The position numbers and the translations under genes were made by a program. Under the pieces are notes generated by a model. That model did no database searches. It was not told the origin of the DNA and was given only the letters and a program-made list of their open reading frames with translations. A stretch of DNA of 64,000 nucleotides from Actinobacteria bacterium OK074 (lineage in GTDB: Bacteria; Actinomycetota; Actinomycetes; Streptomycetales; Streptomycetaceae). Position 1 is the stretch's first letter, and every line of letters begins with the position of its first letter. Shown here piece after piece: positions 23,754 through 32,866 of this stretch. The stretch is from positions 1 to 64,000 of the forward strand of contig LJCV01000275.1 in NCBI GenBank assembly GCA_001298575.1. The letters are read 5' to 3'.

Positions 23754-26708
23754 TCAGACGACGATGCAGGTCAACGCCGCCCACAGCAGCGGAGCATGCT
23801 CGATCCGGCCCTCGGCCCGCCAGCGGTCGAGTTGCTCACGCTGCCAACTGCCCAGCCGGTGCACGGGATCGGCGTCCTCGTGGGCGGTGTCGACGGCGAC
23901 GATCGCGTCCGACAGTGGGCGTACGGAGTCGGGCAGGGCGGCCAGTTGGTGGAAGGCGAAGCTGGTGGGCAGGACCCAGCGGGTGGCGGTGACGAGGTCG
24001 GCGCCGTTGTGGAGCATCGCCGTCGCCAGGCCGAACGACTCGGCGAAGCGCAGGTCGCCGCCGCTCTCGCAGCCGATGAGGGCGACGCGGGGCGGCGCGG
24101 GCCAGATCCGGGCGCCCGGCTCGCCGTCCGCGCGCAGCGGGAGGGTGCCCAGCAGGAGGTCCTTGGCCGACAGCGGCCGATGGGTGCGGACCGGCTCGGT
24201 CAGGCCGACGGTCTCCGGGCCGCAGCACAGGTGCAGCGTGCCGTCCTCGCTCTGCCCGCCCTCGACCGGCGCGCCGCTCACGTGCCCGACGTACATCAGC
24301 CTGCGCGCCCCGGCCCGCAGCACCCCGCTCAGCCAGTCCCGGTCCAGGTCCGTGCGGCGGAACGCCTCCGCCGGGGTGGATACGGCGGGTACGACGGCGC
24401 CCGCGTCGACATCGGTGACACCGGCTTGACGGCGGCGCACGAGTGCCAGCAGCTCCGGGTCCGAGCCGGGCGGGCCCAGGACCGAGCCGAGCGGGGAGTC
24501 GGCTCGGAAGCCGGGGATGCGGGGGTCCAGGACGAGGACGGTCGCGCCGGAATCTTTTGCGTCTTCTACGTCTCCTACGTCTTCTTCTACGTCTTCAATG
24601 TCCGCGTCTGCCGGATTCCGGCTCCGCAACGACGCCGGTGCCGTCGTCACGACGTCCGCCAGGTCGACGAGTCGTACGTCGGTGGCGTCGTCGAGGGCGA
24701 GCAACTCCCATGGGATCTGGGCGACTCGGGGCGAGGGCTGGATCCGTACCAGTGGGCGGCCCGCGTGCTGTGCCACCTGGCGGATCTGGTCGGTCAGCCC
24801 CTCCGGCCACAGGGCCTCGGCGAGCGTCCGCGCGAGCCCGCGTTCGGCGTCGCGATCGGCCAGCGCGCCCGGGGCGAAGGCCCGCCGCATCCCCTCCGCG
24901 CCCCCGCCGGTCCCCGGCAGCGCGGCGGCCAACTCCCGCACCGCGCGGTCGACTTCGGCGGCGGGGCCGTGGCCGGTGCCGAAGCCCTGGACCCCGCCGG
25001 CCCAGGTCCAGGTCATGAACAGGTCGCCCGCGTCGGCCAGTCGGATCTGGACCACCGGGCGGGCGGTCAGGTCGTCAGTGAGCCAGAACGGGCTCTCGTG
25101 CTCGTTCACGATCCGCCGGTGATAGCGGAACTCGGCCGCCGCGATGTACTCCTGGAGCGCGACGCGGCCGGACTCCGGCGCCATCCGCACCTTCGGCGCC
25201 GGCGCCACCCGCAGCCCGGCGGAGGCGGCGGCCTCCGCGGCCACGCCGCCGAGCGCCGTCACGCCACCGGCCTGCCCGTACGCCGTCTTCGTCGCCGCGC
25301 CCGGGAAGACCGCCGACGGCCCTGGCGGCGACGGCGGTTGGGTACGGCCCAGTGCCAACGAGGCACCCGCGCAGCGGTGTTCCACCAGCTCGAAGAGGAG
25401 CCCCTGGTCCTGTCGGCGGACCGCGAGGCGGAAGGCCAACCGCATGGCCTCGTCGGCGAGTTGGAGCCACTGGCTGCGTGCGTGGGCGGTGGCGAAGCCG
25501 AAGCGGGCCGCCTCCAGGGCGAGGGCGGCGGGCAGGGCGAGGGAGAGCGCGGTGGCGATGGACTCGGGCTCGCGGGCGCCGTGGTCGGTCCGGTCGAGGT
25601 TGTCTTCAAGGGCACGCGCGAGCATCAGGTCGACCTGGGCGCAGCGCTCGTGGACCTGCCGGTCCTGGTAGACGTCGCGGGCGCCCTGGGCCAGCCGTTT
25701 CATTTCGGTGATGTCGCCGCGGTCGTAGGCGTGTTGGGCGCCCAGCAGCATGGTGTCGGCGGCGGCGATGCGGGCGCCGAGCCGTTCGAAGCGGGCCAGG
25801 CTCGCGTCGAGCAGGCCGGCCGCGCCGGTGGTGTCGCCGCGCAGCCCGGCGAGGTGGGCGCGGGCCTGTTCGCAGACCGCCAGATCGCCCAACCGCCCCT
25901 GCCGCTCGAAGAATGCGGACGCCTCGGCGAACTGCCGTTCCGCGCGGTCGAGTTCGCCCCGGAGCAGCGCGGCGTGGGCCCGGTTGACGAGCAACTCCTG
26001 CCCCGCACCGGTGTTTCCGGCCGCCCGGAAGCCGTCCTCGGCGCGGGCGAAGTAGTCCTCGGCCGGGTCGAACCGCCCCGTCGAGGCGCAGATCACGCCG
26101 AGGGCGGTCAGCAGCCGGGGCAGGACCTCCACGGCGGTCGACGGTGTGGTGGACAGCAACGCCTCGGCATGCTCCTCGGCCGCTCCCCACTCGACCCGCT
26201 CGATCAGCAAGTGCACCCGGTTCAGGCCGAGTTCGGCGGTGCGCAGGCCCTCGGGGTCGTCGAACCCGGGGAGCCTGACCGCCGCCTCGTCGAGACAGGC
26301 CAGCGCCTCGTCCAGGCGTCCGGTCGCGCGCAGCAGGTCGGCACGGGCGAACAGCGTCTTCAGCAGGACTTCCAGCCAGAGTTGACGGCCGCGCGGGCCC
26401 ATCAGCGCGGACTCGACGCCGTCGAGCAGGGCCCGGGAGCGGTCCACGGCGTCCTCGGCCCCGGGCAGGTCGGTGGCGGTGAGCCGGACGCTCGCGAGGT
26501 CGGACAGCAGGTGCGCCCGCAGGAATTGCACGTCGGGCGAGTCCTCGATGGACTCGGCCAGGGCGAGCAACTCCTCGTAGACGGCGGTGGCGGAGGTGAG
26601 GTCTGCGGTGAGTTGGTGGTGCTCGGCGAGGGCGAAACCGCTGTCGAAGGGGTCGCCGTACAGGTGCGGCATCGTGTCGTCCGTTTGGGTCTGGTTCGCG
26701 TCCGGCAT
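23754..26708 (-). CDS. TPR-CHAT protein (caspase-like cysteine peptidase)
   Basis: 984 residues. The first 450 are TPR-like helical repeats (DEALACLDEAAVRLPGFDDP; AGLRGDTTGAAGLLDASLAR). The C-terminal CHAT domain carries the caspase-type dyad: His809 in LMYVGHVSG and Cys880 in RVALIGCESGGDL, each after a hydrophobic strand, and ends with HAPLLWAALTCIVV. CHAT proteases act in bacterial conflict systems such as type III CRISPR-associated Craspase and gasdermin cleavage, often controlled by NTPases. An acidic insert (DIEDVEEDVGDVEDAKDSG) could be a processing or regulatory loop. It starts 33 bp after the preceding gene. The TPR part likely binds the companion proteins or the target. Confidence 0.9.
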   Translation of the reverse strand: MPDANQTQTDDTMPHLYGDPFDSGFALAEHHQLTADLTSATAVYEELLALAESIEDSPDVQFLRAHLLSDLASVRLTATDLPGAEDAVDRSRALLDGVESALMGPRGRQLWLEVLLKTLFARADLLRATGRLDEALACLDEAAVRLPGFDDPEGLRTAELGLNRVHLLIERVEWGAAEEHAEALLSTTPSTAVEVLPRLLTALGVICASTGRFDPAEDYFARAEDGFRAAGNTGAGQELLVNRAHAALLRGELDRAERQFAEASAFFERQGRLGDLAVCEQARAHLAGLRGDTTGAAGLLDASLARFERLGARIAAADTMLLGAQHAYDRGDITEMKRLAQGARDVYQDRQVHERCAQVDLMLARALEDNLDRTDHGAREPESIATALSLALPAALALEAARFGFATAHARSQWLQLADEAMRLAFRLAVRRQDQGLLFELVEHRCAGASLALGRTQPPSPPGPSAVFPGAATKTAYGQAGGVTALGGVAAEAAASAGLRVAPAPKVRMAPESGRVALQEYIAAAEFRYHRRIVNEHESPFWLTDDLTARPVVQIRLADAGDLFMTWTWAGGVQGFGTGHGPAAEVDRAVRELAAALPGTGGGAEGMRRAFAPGALADRDAERGLARTLAEALWPEGLTDQIRQVAQHAGRPLVRIQPSPRVAQIPWELLALDDATDVRLVDLADVVTTAPASLRSRNPADADIEDVEEDVGDVEDAKDSGATVLVLDPRIPGFRADSPLGSVLGPPGSDPELLALVRRRQAGVTDVDAGAVVPAVSTPAEAFRRTDLDRDWLSGVLRAGARRLMYVGHVSGAPVEGGQSEDGTLHLCCGPETVGLTEPVRTHRPLSAKDLLLGTLPLRADGEPGARIWPAPPRVALIGCESGGDLRFAESFGLATAMLHNGADLVTATRWVLPTSFAFHQLAALPDSVRPLSDAIVAVDTAHEDADPVHRLGSWQREQLDRWRAEGRIEHAPLLWAALTCIVV

Positions 26709-26741
26709 CCGTCAGTAGTCCTCGTCAGTCCTCAGTAGTCC

Positions 26742-28151
26742 TCAGTAGTCGTCGTCGGTGGTGGCGGCGGCGATTTCGGCGAGGAAGGGGGCGGAGGGGG
26801 TGGAGGGGGACTCGGGTGGCAACTCGGCGTCGTACGGGCCGGGTTGGGCTGCCGCGGTCGCGAGCCGGCGCCGGACCAGCGCGCGGATCGCGTCGCGGTC
26901 GGCGCGGTCGGTGCGGGCTTCGGGGGCCGGGGCCGGGCCCGGGTCGAAGCCGGGGAGCAGGACGTCGGCCTCGATGCGTGGCGGGGTCACCGCGTCCGCC
27001 GACACGTCCGGGCCCAGGCCCAGGCCCAGGTCCGCCCGGCCCGTCCACACGTCGTCGCGCCGGGCGAGCGGCACCCGGTTGCGGTGGCCGTCGTTCGCCC
27101 GGACCTCCGCGACGAGGGGCGCACCGGCGGCGGGCGCCGTGACGTGCGCGACGACCTCGACCTCGATCTGCCGTCGCGCGCCGAGCGCGCGGGCGGTCCA
27201 GGACACCGCGGTCTCGGAGGCGTCGACGAAGCCGGGCGGGTAGCGGCGCCAGTCGTTGGTCCCCGAGCCGCGGGCGATCACCCGGCCGCCCGTGGCCGGC
27301 GGATCGCCGCCCGCCGCGAGGGCGTAACCGTCGGGCCGGGCGAACAGCGCGCCGGGGTCGATCGGGGCGACACCCGGACGGCTCAGGCTCCGCTCCGATT
27401 CCGATTCCGACTCCGATCCCAACTCCGGATCCGACCCCAACTCCGGATCCGGCTCCAACTCCAGTTCCAGGAAGGACCGGAGGCGGCGCAGGGCCGCCCC
27501 CTCCAGCCCGGCGCTGTCGGCCGCGTCGCCGATCAGCCGCAGGACGCTCCCCAGTTGGGATGTCAGCGGGGATGTCAGCCGGGATGTCGGCTGCGGTGCC
27601 CCGCGCCACCACTGGATCAGCGGGTCGAGAGCGGCCTGGTGCTCCTCGATCAACTCGGCCACGCAGTCGTCCGGTTGGTCGCCCTCGCCGTCGAACAACT
27701 GCTGGCACCCATGGGTGAGCGCGGCCAACTCCAGTCCGAGCAGGTCCGGTTGGAGCGCGGGGATCGCGTCCGCGTACGACGCCGGCCACCACCGGGCCAC
27801 CCAGTGCCCGAAGCCGAGCCGGGCGGCGCTGTCCGCGAGGGCGGTCGGGTCCGCGGTCACGATGTGCGGCTCGGCCAACTCCCCTTCCGCACACGCCTGT
27901 ACGGCGTCGGCGACGCCCTCGCCGTAGACCGCCCACAGCCACTGCTGCGCCCGCCCCACGTCGTACACCTCCGCCACCGGCAGCCCCGGGTCCCCGAGAA
28001 CGGGCCAGGCCAGTACGGCTCCGGCGACGTCGAGCACGGCCCAGGTGAAGGCGGAGCCGGGAGGGACGGCGGCGGTCCCGATCCGTATCGCGATCGTGCG
28101 GTCGTCGCCGCCACCGCGCGTGACATGGACGTCGACGGGCCCCCGCGCCAT
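26742..28151 (-). CDS. Unknown protein of the CHAT operon
   Basis: About 469 residues from ATG 28151. No family is recognised. The N-terminal 220 residues look alpha/beta (MARGPVDVHVTRGGGDDRTI; AFTWAVLDVAGAVLAWPVLG; AEVYDVGRAQQWLWAVYGEG). An acidic Ser/Glu repeat follows (PDPELGSDPELGSESESESE). A beta-rich part resembles a sandwich domain (ALGARRQIEVEVVAHVTAPA; LVAEVRANDGHRNRVPLARR). The ATG overlaps the stop of the upstream gene (TGATG), so the two are translationally coupled, and the CHAT gene follows after 33 bp. Context suggests an adaptor or substrate of the CHAT protease. Confidence 0.75.
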   Translation of the reverse strand: MARGPVDVHVTRGGGDDRTIAIRIGTAAVPPGSAFTWAVLDVAGAVLAWPVLGDPGLPVAEVYDVGRAQQWLWAVYGEGVADAVQACAEGELAEPHIVTADPTALADSAARLGFGHWVARWWPASYADAIPALQPDLLGLELAALTHGCQQLFDGEGDQPDDCVAELIEEHQAALDPLIQWWRGAPQPTSRLTSPLTSQLGSVLRLIGDAADSAGLEGAALRRLRSFLELELEPDPELGSDPELGSESESESERSLSRPGVAPIDPGALFARPDGYALAAGGDPPATGGRVIARGSGTNDWRRYPPGFVDASETAVSWTARALGARRQIEVEVVAHVTAPAAGAPLVAEVRANDGHRNRVPLARRDDVWTGRADLGLGLGPDVSADAVTPPRIEADVLLPGFDPGPAPAPEARTDRADRDAIRALVRRRLATAAAQPGPYDAELPPESPSTPSAPFLAEIAAATTDDDY

Positions 28152-29617
28152 CACGCGCTCCTCGACTCGACGGCGTCGTCCACGGCGGTTTCCGCACCGG
28201 CCGTCGTCGCCAGCGTGCGCAACGCCGACCGCACCCTGGCCCGGTGGTCCATCATCACCGAGCGGGCGACGCCGTCGAGCAGCGCCCAGGCCGCGGCGGC
28301 GTCCGCCAACGGTGCGTCGCGGACGTCCCGCCCGTGCAGCCGTACCCACAGCCGTCGCAGGTAGGCGGCCCAGGGGGTGCGGAGGTCCTGGGCGAGGGCG
28401 TCGAGGGTGCCGCCGTCCGGGTCGGGGTGGGGCGAGACGGTCATCCGGCGGGCGCGCAGCACCGAAGCCTCCCTGCGCCAACGGCTGTTGACGGCCCGGT
28501 GCGCCGCCGTACGGCCCAGCGCGGGCTCCCCGGTGCCCAGCGGATCGAGGCCGACCGCGAGCCGCCCGCCGAGCACGACGGCGACGCGCAGGCTCTCGTC
28601 GCGCAGCCCGAGCGGAGCGCAACTGCGCCCGGCCTCCCGTCCGACGAGTTCCGGCACCGTGGGCAACTCCTCACGCCGGGACGACGATTGCAGGACGACG
28701 AAGAGCCGCTCGAAGAGCGTGCGGTCCAGCGGTGCGGGCAGCGTGGCCGTCGAGGCGCCCCGGCCGACCTCGGGCCGGGGCGGCAACTCCCGCCCGGTGA
28801 GCCCGAGATGGGCCGGAAGATCGGCACGCCCCCAGACACCGCCCGCGTCACCCACTCCGCTCATCCCATCCACGTCACCCGCGTGCGCCCACAGGGCCCG
28901 GCCGAGCGCGCCCCCGTGTCCCGCCTCGACCATGGCCGCGTACGCCGACGAGCCGCTGTCTCCCGCCCCACCGCCACTGCCACTGCCACCACCACCGCCA
29001 CACGCTTCGAGCACCTCGGCCGCCAGCGCGACGGCCGCCGCCGCATCGGCGACGGGACCCGGCCGCCGACTCCCCCACGCGGCGGCCAACTCCCGCTCCA
29101 GCAAAGCGCGTTGCCCCGCATCGGCCAGATACCCCTTCAGCGCCTCCACCGTCCGCCCGCCGCCGACGTCGGCCACGTCCTCGACCACGCCCCTGGCCAA
29201 CGCGTCGGCGTCGGCGTCCGCATCCGCCACGGCCGAGGGCGCCCCGTACTCGACCGCCAGCTCGAAACACCGCTGGAAATACAGGTCCTGGGGATTCCCC
29301 GCCACGACACCCAACGCCCGCCGGACCCGCTTGAGCAGCGTGAACCACTGTGCCGTCGCCACAAGTCGCTTACCGGACGCGCGTATCAACTCGTCGAGGA
29401 GCGCCGCCTGTTCCAACCCGAGGAAGTCCACGGCGAGTTCGGGACGCAGTGCGGGCCGGACGATCAGCGGCAGCACGATCAGCTTGACCGTCCGGGTCAA
29501 CGGCGCGCCCCCGGGGCCGCTCAGCGACTCCAGCCCCGGCCCGAGGCCGCGCCAGGCCGTGTCGATGACCAGGGCGCGCGGTCGGCGCCGGCCGGTCGGC
29601 TGTCTCGGAGGCGGCAT
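28151..29617 (-). CDS. Unknown first protein of the CHAT operon
   Basis: About 488 residues from ATG 29617, with no good ribosome site; the frame is open further upstream without domains. It is mostly alpha-helical (AVDFLGLEQAALLDELIRAS; GKRLVATAQWFTLLKRVRRA; AQRALLERELAAAWGSRRPG) with a Gly/Ser linker (ACGGGGGSGSGGGAGDSG). A conserved-looking C-terminal part follows (RLFVVLQSSSRREELPTVPE; VAVVLGGRLAVGLDPLGTGE). LALVID-like and strand-helix patterns at the N-terminus (RRRPRALVIDTAWRGLGPGL) could be a nucleotide-binding or peptidase-like fold, but I see no catalytic signature. It opens the operon, divergent from a second three-gene unit. Confidence 0.7.
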   Translation of the reverse strand: MPPPRQPTGRRRPRALVIDTAWRGLGPGLESLSGPGGAPLTRTVKLIVLPLIVRPALRPELAVDFLGLEQAALLDELIRASGKRLVATAQWFTLLKRVRRALGVVAGNPQDLYFQRCFELAVEYGAPSAVADADADADALARGVVEDVADVGGGRTVEALKGYLADAGQRALLERELAAAWGSRRPGPVADAAAAVALAAEVLEACGGGGGSGSGGGAGDSGSSAYAAMVEAGHGGALGRALWAHAGDVDGMSGVGDAGGVWGRADLPAHLGLTGRELPPRPEVGRGASTATLPAPLDRTLFERLFVVLQSSSRREELPTVPELVGREAGRSCAPLGLRDESLRVAVVLGGRLAVGLDPLGTGEPALGRTAAHRAVNSRWRREASVLRARRMTVSPHPDPDGGTLDALAQDLRTPWAAYLRRLWVRLHGRDVRDAPLADAAAAWALLDGVARSVMMDHRARVRSALRTLATTAGAETAVDDAVESRSA

Positions 29618-29791
29618 GCCAGGAGCGTACGTCGTCGGGAAACGGGCCGCCGAACCTGGGATCGGTAGGTGTCCGCGCCCGCCTAGCGTGCACATCGTCG
29701 GGCAGGGCCGCCGGCGAGGAGGGGACGGCACGCCGCCCGCGACCTGCGACCCGCGGGCCGAGGCAGTGCCGACGCCGCGCCCCTGCCCGAC

Positions 29792-29866
29792 ACCCGAAGA
29801 ACCAGAACCCGAAGAACGAGACCCCGAAGAACAAGAGCCCGAGGGACCACACCCCGAAGGACCACA
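29792..29866. repeat. 15-bp tandem repeat, 5 units, next to a ribosome binding site
   Basis: Five imperfect copies of (A/C)CCCGAAGAACCAGA (29792-29806 and on to 29866) end exactly where the AGGAGGA ribosome site of the next plus-strand gene starts. Units keep a multiple of three, yet no coding frame through them has a start and ribosome site. It lies in the divergent promoter region of the CHAT operon. Confidence 0.85.
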
Positions 29867-29879
29867 AGGAGGAGCCGTC

Positions 29880-30329
29880 ATGGGAATCTTCAGGAAGCGC
29901 AAGAGCCGCGAGGAGCGGGCCGCCGAGATCGCCGGAAAGGTGGCCAGCGGCAAGGGGTTCTACGGCCGCACCACCCGCGCGTTCCTCGGCAACGAGGACT
30001 TCGCCAGGGTCCAGCAGTCGATCGGCGCGTACAACTCCGGCATCGGCGTACAGCAGTTGCTCGCCGCGGGGGCGCCGACGACACCCGCCGTCGTGGTGTC
30101 GATCAGCGACACCGGCAAGCTGGTCAACTTCGACCCGGTGGTCGACCTGGTCGTCCGGCTGACAGGAACCACCGACCCCGCTCAACCCGCCGACTCCGCC
30201 ACGCCGATCACCCTCCAGACCATCGTCTCCAAGCTCCGGATCCCCCGCCCCGGCGACCAGGTCCTCCTCCTGAACGACCCTGCCCACCCCGGCAGTTACC
30301 TCTACGCCGGGGACGGAGTGAACCCGTGA
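29880..30329 (+). CDS. Conserved hypothetical small protein
   Basis: 149 residues from ATG 29880 with a near-perfect AAGGAGGA site. The N-terminus is basic and helical (MGIFRKRKSREERAAEIAGK). Then comes GFYGRTTRAFLGNEDFARVQ and a beta-rich C-terminus (AVVVSISDTGKLVNFDPVVD; LRIPRPGDQVLLLNDPAHPG). No family is recognised; it looks like a small secreted-independent cytoplasmic protein. The next gene overlaps it by 4 bases (GTGA). It opens a three-gene unit divergent from the CHAT operon, so a link to that system is possible but unproven. Confidence 0.8.
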   Translation: MGIFRKRKSREERAAEIAGKVASGKGFYGRTTRAFLGNEDFARVQQSIGAYNSGIGVQQLLAAGAPTTPAVVVSISDTGKLVNFDPVVDLVVRLTGTTDPAQPADSATPITLQTIVSKLRIPRPGDQVLLLNDPAHPGSYLYAGDGVNP

Positions 30330-30640
30330 CGCGGACACCGTCGTCCTACGGGACGCCGTCGTACGAGACGCCGCCGTACTACGAGGCACCGGTGTCCGCC
30401 GACGTCCTGCTCGCCTTCGACGGCCGGGTGCTGGAGGTGTTCCGCTACGCCGACGCGGCCCGGTACCACGTCTGGGAGGAACCCTGGCTGGAGTTCACGT
30501 CCGGCAGGTCACCGAAGGTGCGGATCCGCTCCAGGATCGGCAGCCGCCGCACCTTCCCGTACGACGAGCAACTGCTCCCCGGCATACGGGCGTTGGCGGA
30601 CGCGGTGGCACAGACCGTGGCCGAGAGGCAGCGGCCCTGA
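30326..30640 (+). CDS. Hypothetical small protein
   Basis: 104 residues starting at GTG 30326, overlapping the upstream stop by 4 bases. The N-terminus is Tyr/Pro-rich (YGTPSYETPPYYEAPVSADV). It is followed by a compact beta-strand pattern (VLLAFDGRVLEVFRYADAAR; WLEFTSGRSPKVRIRSRIGS) like a small PH-type or DUF domain. No family assignment is made. The one-base gap to the next gene shows tight operon organisation. Confidence 0.75.
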   Translation: MTRTPSSYGTPSYETPPYYEAPVSADVLLAFDGRVLEVFRYADAARYHVWEEPWLEFTSGRSPKVRIRSRIGSRRTFPYDEQLLPGIRALADAVAQTVAERQRP

Positions 30641-30641
30641 G

Positions 30642-31112
30642 ATGGCGGGCACCGGGAGCGGCCCCGAGCCGAGACATGTGCCGCGGGTCGGCGCGGTCGC
30701 GGCCGTGTTCGCGTACTCCACCGCCGCGGTGATGTGCCTGTGCGGGCCGGTCATGGTGGGCTTCGCCGTCCTCACCGGCGCGGACCTCACGGGCCTGGGC
30801 ATCGTGTCCATGGTGATCCTCGTCCCGCTGGGCCTGGCGATCTGGTGCGACGTCTTCGACGAGCGGCGGCAGAACCGGCGGCTCGACGCCGTCGGCGTCC
30901 CCGCGACCGCGGAGATCACCGGCCTGGCCGACTACCACGACGGCGAGGAGACCGTCGTCGCCGTGGGACTGCGGATCAGCGGGCCGGAGGTGCGGGCGTT
31001 CGAGGCGACGTGGCGGTATCACGCGCACCACCCGAGCCTGCGCGTGGGCCTCCACCTCACGGTCGTGGTCGTGACCGACCCGGCCGGCAACGTGTTCCGC
31101 GTCGAGTTCTGA
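30642..31112 (+). CDS. Hypothetical membrane protein with two transmembrane helices
   Basis: 156 residues. Two hydrophobic segments (AAVFAYSTAAVMCLCGPVMV and LGIVSMVILVPLGLAIWCDV) precede a soluble C-terminal beta domain (RLDAVGVPATAEITGLADYH; TVVAVGLRISGPEVRAFEAT; LRVGLHLTVVVVTDPAGNVF). This resembles DUF3592-type proteins in layout. The gene starts one base after the previous one and is the last of the unit divergent from the CHAT operon. Confidence 0.78.
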   Translation: MAGTGSGPEPRHVPRVGAVAAVFAYSTAAVMCLCGPVMVGFAVLTGADLTGLGIVSMVILVPLGLAIWCDVFDERRQNRRLDAVGVPATAEITGLADYHDGEETVVAVGLRISGPEVRAFEATWRYHAHHPSLRVGLHLTVVVVTDPAGNVFRVEF

Positions 31113-31185
31113 ACGAACCTGAACCTGTTGTCTCAAGCCCGCCCCGCCCCCAAGCCCCTACGAAGCTGAAGTCCCCCTCATTTCC

Positions 31186-32625
31186 TCATTTCAACGACTT
31201 GATGATCCGCCCCATACGCGCCGCCGCCTTCTCCGCCGTCCCCTCGCTATAGGACCCGTCCAACGCCTCGTACGTGACGTGCTCGTAGTTCCACTTGTCG
31301 GGCATGTTCTTGGCGCCGCCCTCGAACATCGACATGACGAACGTGCTGGAGAACGACGAGGATGCGCGGATCGCGTTCGCCGTCGTGGTGGACAACTCCG
31401 GTTCCACACCGGCAAATACGCCCTGCCCGACCTGGAAGACCCAGAGCGGCACCTCGGCGGTCCCGGCGGGCGTGAACGTGGCGGTCTTGGCGGGCGCGGC
31501 GGCCCCGGGCCCCTGGACCGTGGTGGTGGTGATGTCGTCGGTGACCAGCCGCACCACAACTTGCTTGCCGCTCTCGTACTTTCCGATCCCCTGCGCCACC
31601 CGCACGATCTCGTTGCCGAGCCGCTCGCCCTGCGCGGTCAGCAGCGCGAACCCGGCGTCGTGCAGATCGACACCGTAGGTCCAGCCCTTGTCCTTGTCGA
31701 TGGTGTACCGCTTCGAGCGGTAGCCCGGGAACTGGTCGCCGCACGCGCCGACGAGCCAGAAGCCGACGGCGCCGGGGTACTGGGCCTCGACGTGTGCCAC
31801 GGCCGCGCCCGCGAGGTCGGCGGAGATCGGCAGGGTGCCGTCGGCCATGACCGAGTCCTGCATCACACAGGACTGCACGTTGTAGTTGGCCAGGACGGCG
31901 ATCGGGTTGCCGTCGAGGTCGTTGAACCGGGCCACGTACACGCCCTTGTCCGACGGCAGTTGCTCGTTCGCGCCGAGCCAGTAGCCGTCGGCGGTGAGGA
32001 CGTTGCGGTTGACGTTGACGTCGGCCCGCCCGCTGCCGTAGCCGACCTGGGCGTCCTGGAGGTTCTCGACGGCGTCGGCGACCGCGCTCCTGGTGGCGTC
32101 CGCGATGTTCTGCACGTACGTGGCGGCACCGGCCGACGACGTGCTCGCCTGCACGTGCGGCGCGGAGAAGCAGTGCGTGACGGTGACCATGATGTTCGCG
32201 GCGGCGATGCCGGTCGCCGCGGTGATGGCGTCCCGCATCAGCGCAATCGCCTCCGCGCTGATCGAGGTCAGGTCGAGCACGGCCAGGGCGATCCGGCGGG
32301 AGCCGGACTCCACCAGCAGGACGCGGACGTACAGGTCGTCGTGCACGGCGGTGAAGTTGTCCAGCGGCAGCAGCGCGGCGGCGGGCGTGAACACGGCCTT
32401 ACCGACGCCCACTTGAAGCCCGCCGGCGTCCGCCTTCGCCCCGGTGGCGTCCGCCGTGGTGGCCGCCTGCGCCGTCGTAGCCCTGCCGACCACGGCCGAC
32501 GCGAGGGCGACCGCCGCACCGGTGGCGACGACGGCCCGCCGGCTCACCCCGCCGGAAGGACCGGAAGAACCGGAAGGACCCACAGAACCGGCACGTTCAA
32601 TCCCACCCTCTTGCTGTTCCAACAC
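31186..32625 (-). CDS. Tat-exported neutral/alkaline ceramidase-like protein
   Basis: 479 residues from GTG 32625, which has GGAGG six bases upstream. A twin-arginine signal (GGVSRRAVVATGAAVALASA) is followed by cleavage near AQA. The mature part matches the N-terminal domain of non-lysosomal ceramidases: LQVGVGKAVFTPAAALLPLD, LAVLDLTSISAEAIALMRDA, IMVTVTHCFSAPHVQ (zinc-binding THxxSxPH-like), and GFWLVGACGDQFPGYRSKR. It is shorter than classical ceramidases (about 650-750 residues), lacking the usual C-terminal Ig-like domain. It would hydrolyse an amide-linked lipid or related amide outside the cell. Monocistronic. Confidence 0.75.
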   Translation of the reverse strand: MLEQQEGGIERAGSVGPSGSSGPSGGVSRRAVVATGAAVALASAVVGRATTAQAATTADATGAKADAGGLQVGVGKAVFTPAAALLPLDNFTAVHDDLYVRVLLVESGSRRIALAVLDLTSISAEAIALMRDAITAATGIAAANIMVTVTHCFSAPHVQASTSSAGAATYVQNIADATRSAVADAVENLQDAQVGYGSGRADVNVNRNVLTADGYWLGANEQLPSDKGVYVARFNDLDGNPIAVLANYNVQSCVMQDSVMADGTLPISADLAGAAVAHVEAQYPGAVGFWLVGACGDQFPGYRSKRYTIDKDKGWTYGVDLHDAGFALLTAQGERLGNEIVRVAQGIGKYESGKQVVVRLVTDDITTTTVQGPGAAAPAKTATFTPAGTAEVPLWVFQVGQGVFAGVEPELSTTTANAIRASSSFSSTFVMSMFEGGAKNMPDKWNYEHVTYEALDGSYSEGTAEKAAARMGRIIKSLK

Positions 32626-32866
32626 TGCGGACCTCCGCGAGAGACGATCGAGAGGCGATCGAGAAAAGATCAGGGACGAAGCGGTTTTCCGCCGAAGCAT
32701 CACAGCGGCTCACCGCCCCATCAACGCCCAGGCCGCAACCTCAGCTTTCACGATCCACACTTTGGCGAATAAACTCACAGCTCCTTCATAAGGCCCGGTG
32801 CAAGCGGAGATCCCAACGCAGGAGCAGCCACAGGAGCAGCCATGATCACCCCCACGCCCCCCACGG

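Noticed and set aside
24443..25122. Plus-strand frames inside the CHAT gene
   Set aside because: They are antisense shadows; the minus frame has the TPR and CHAT motifs and normal codon use.
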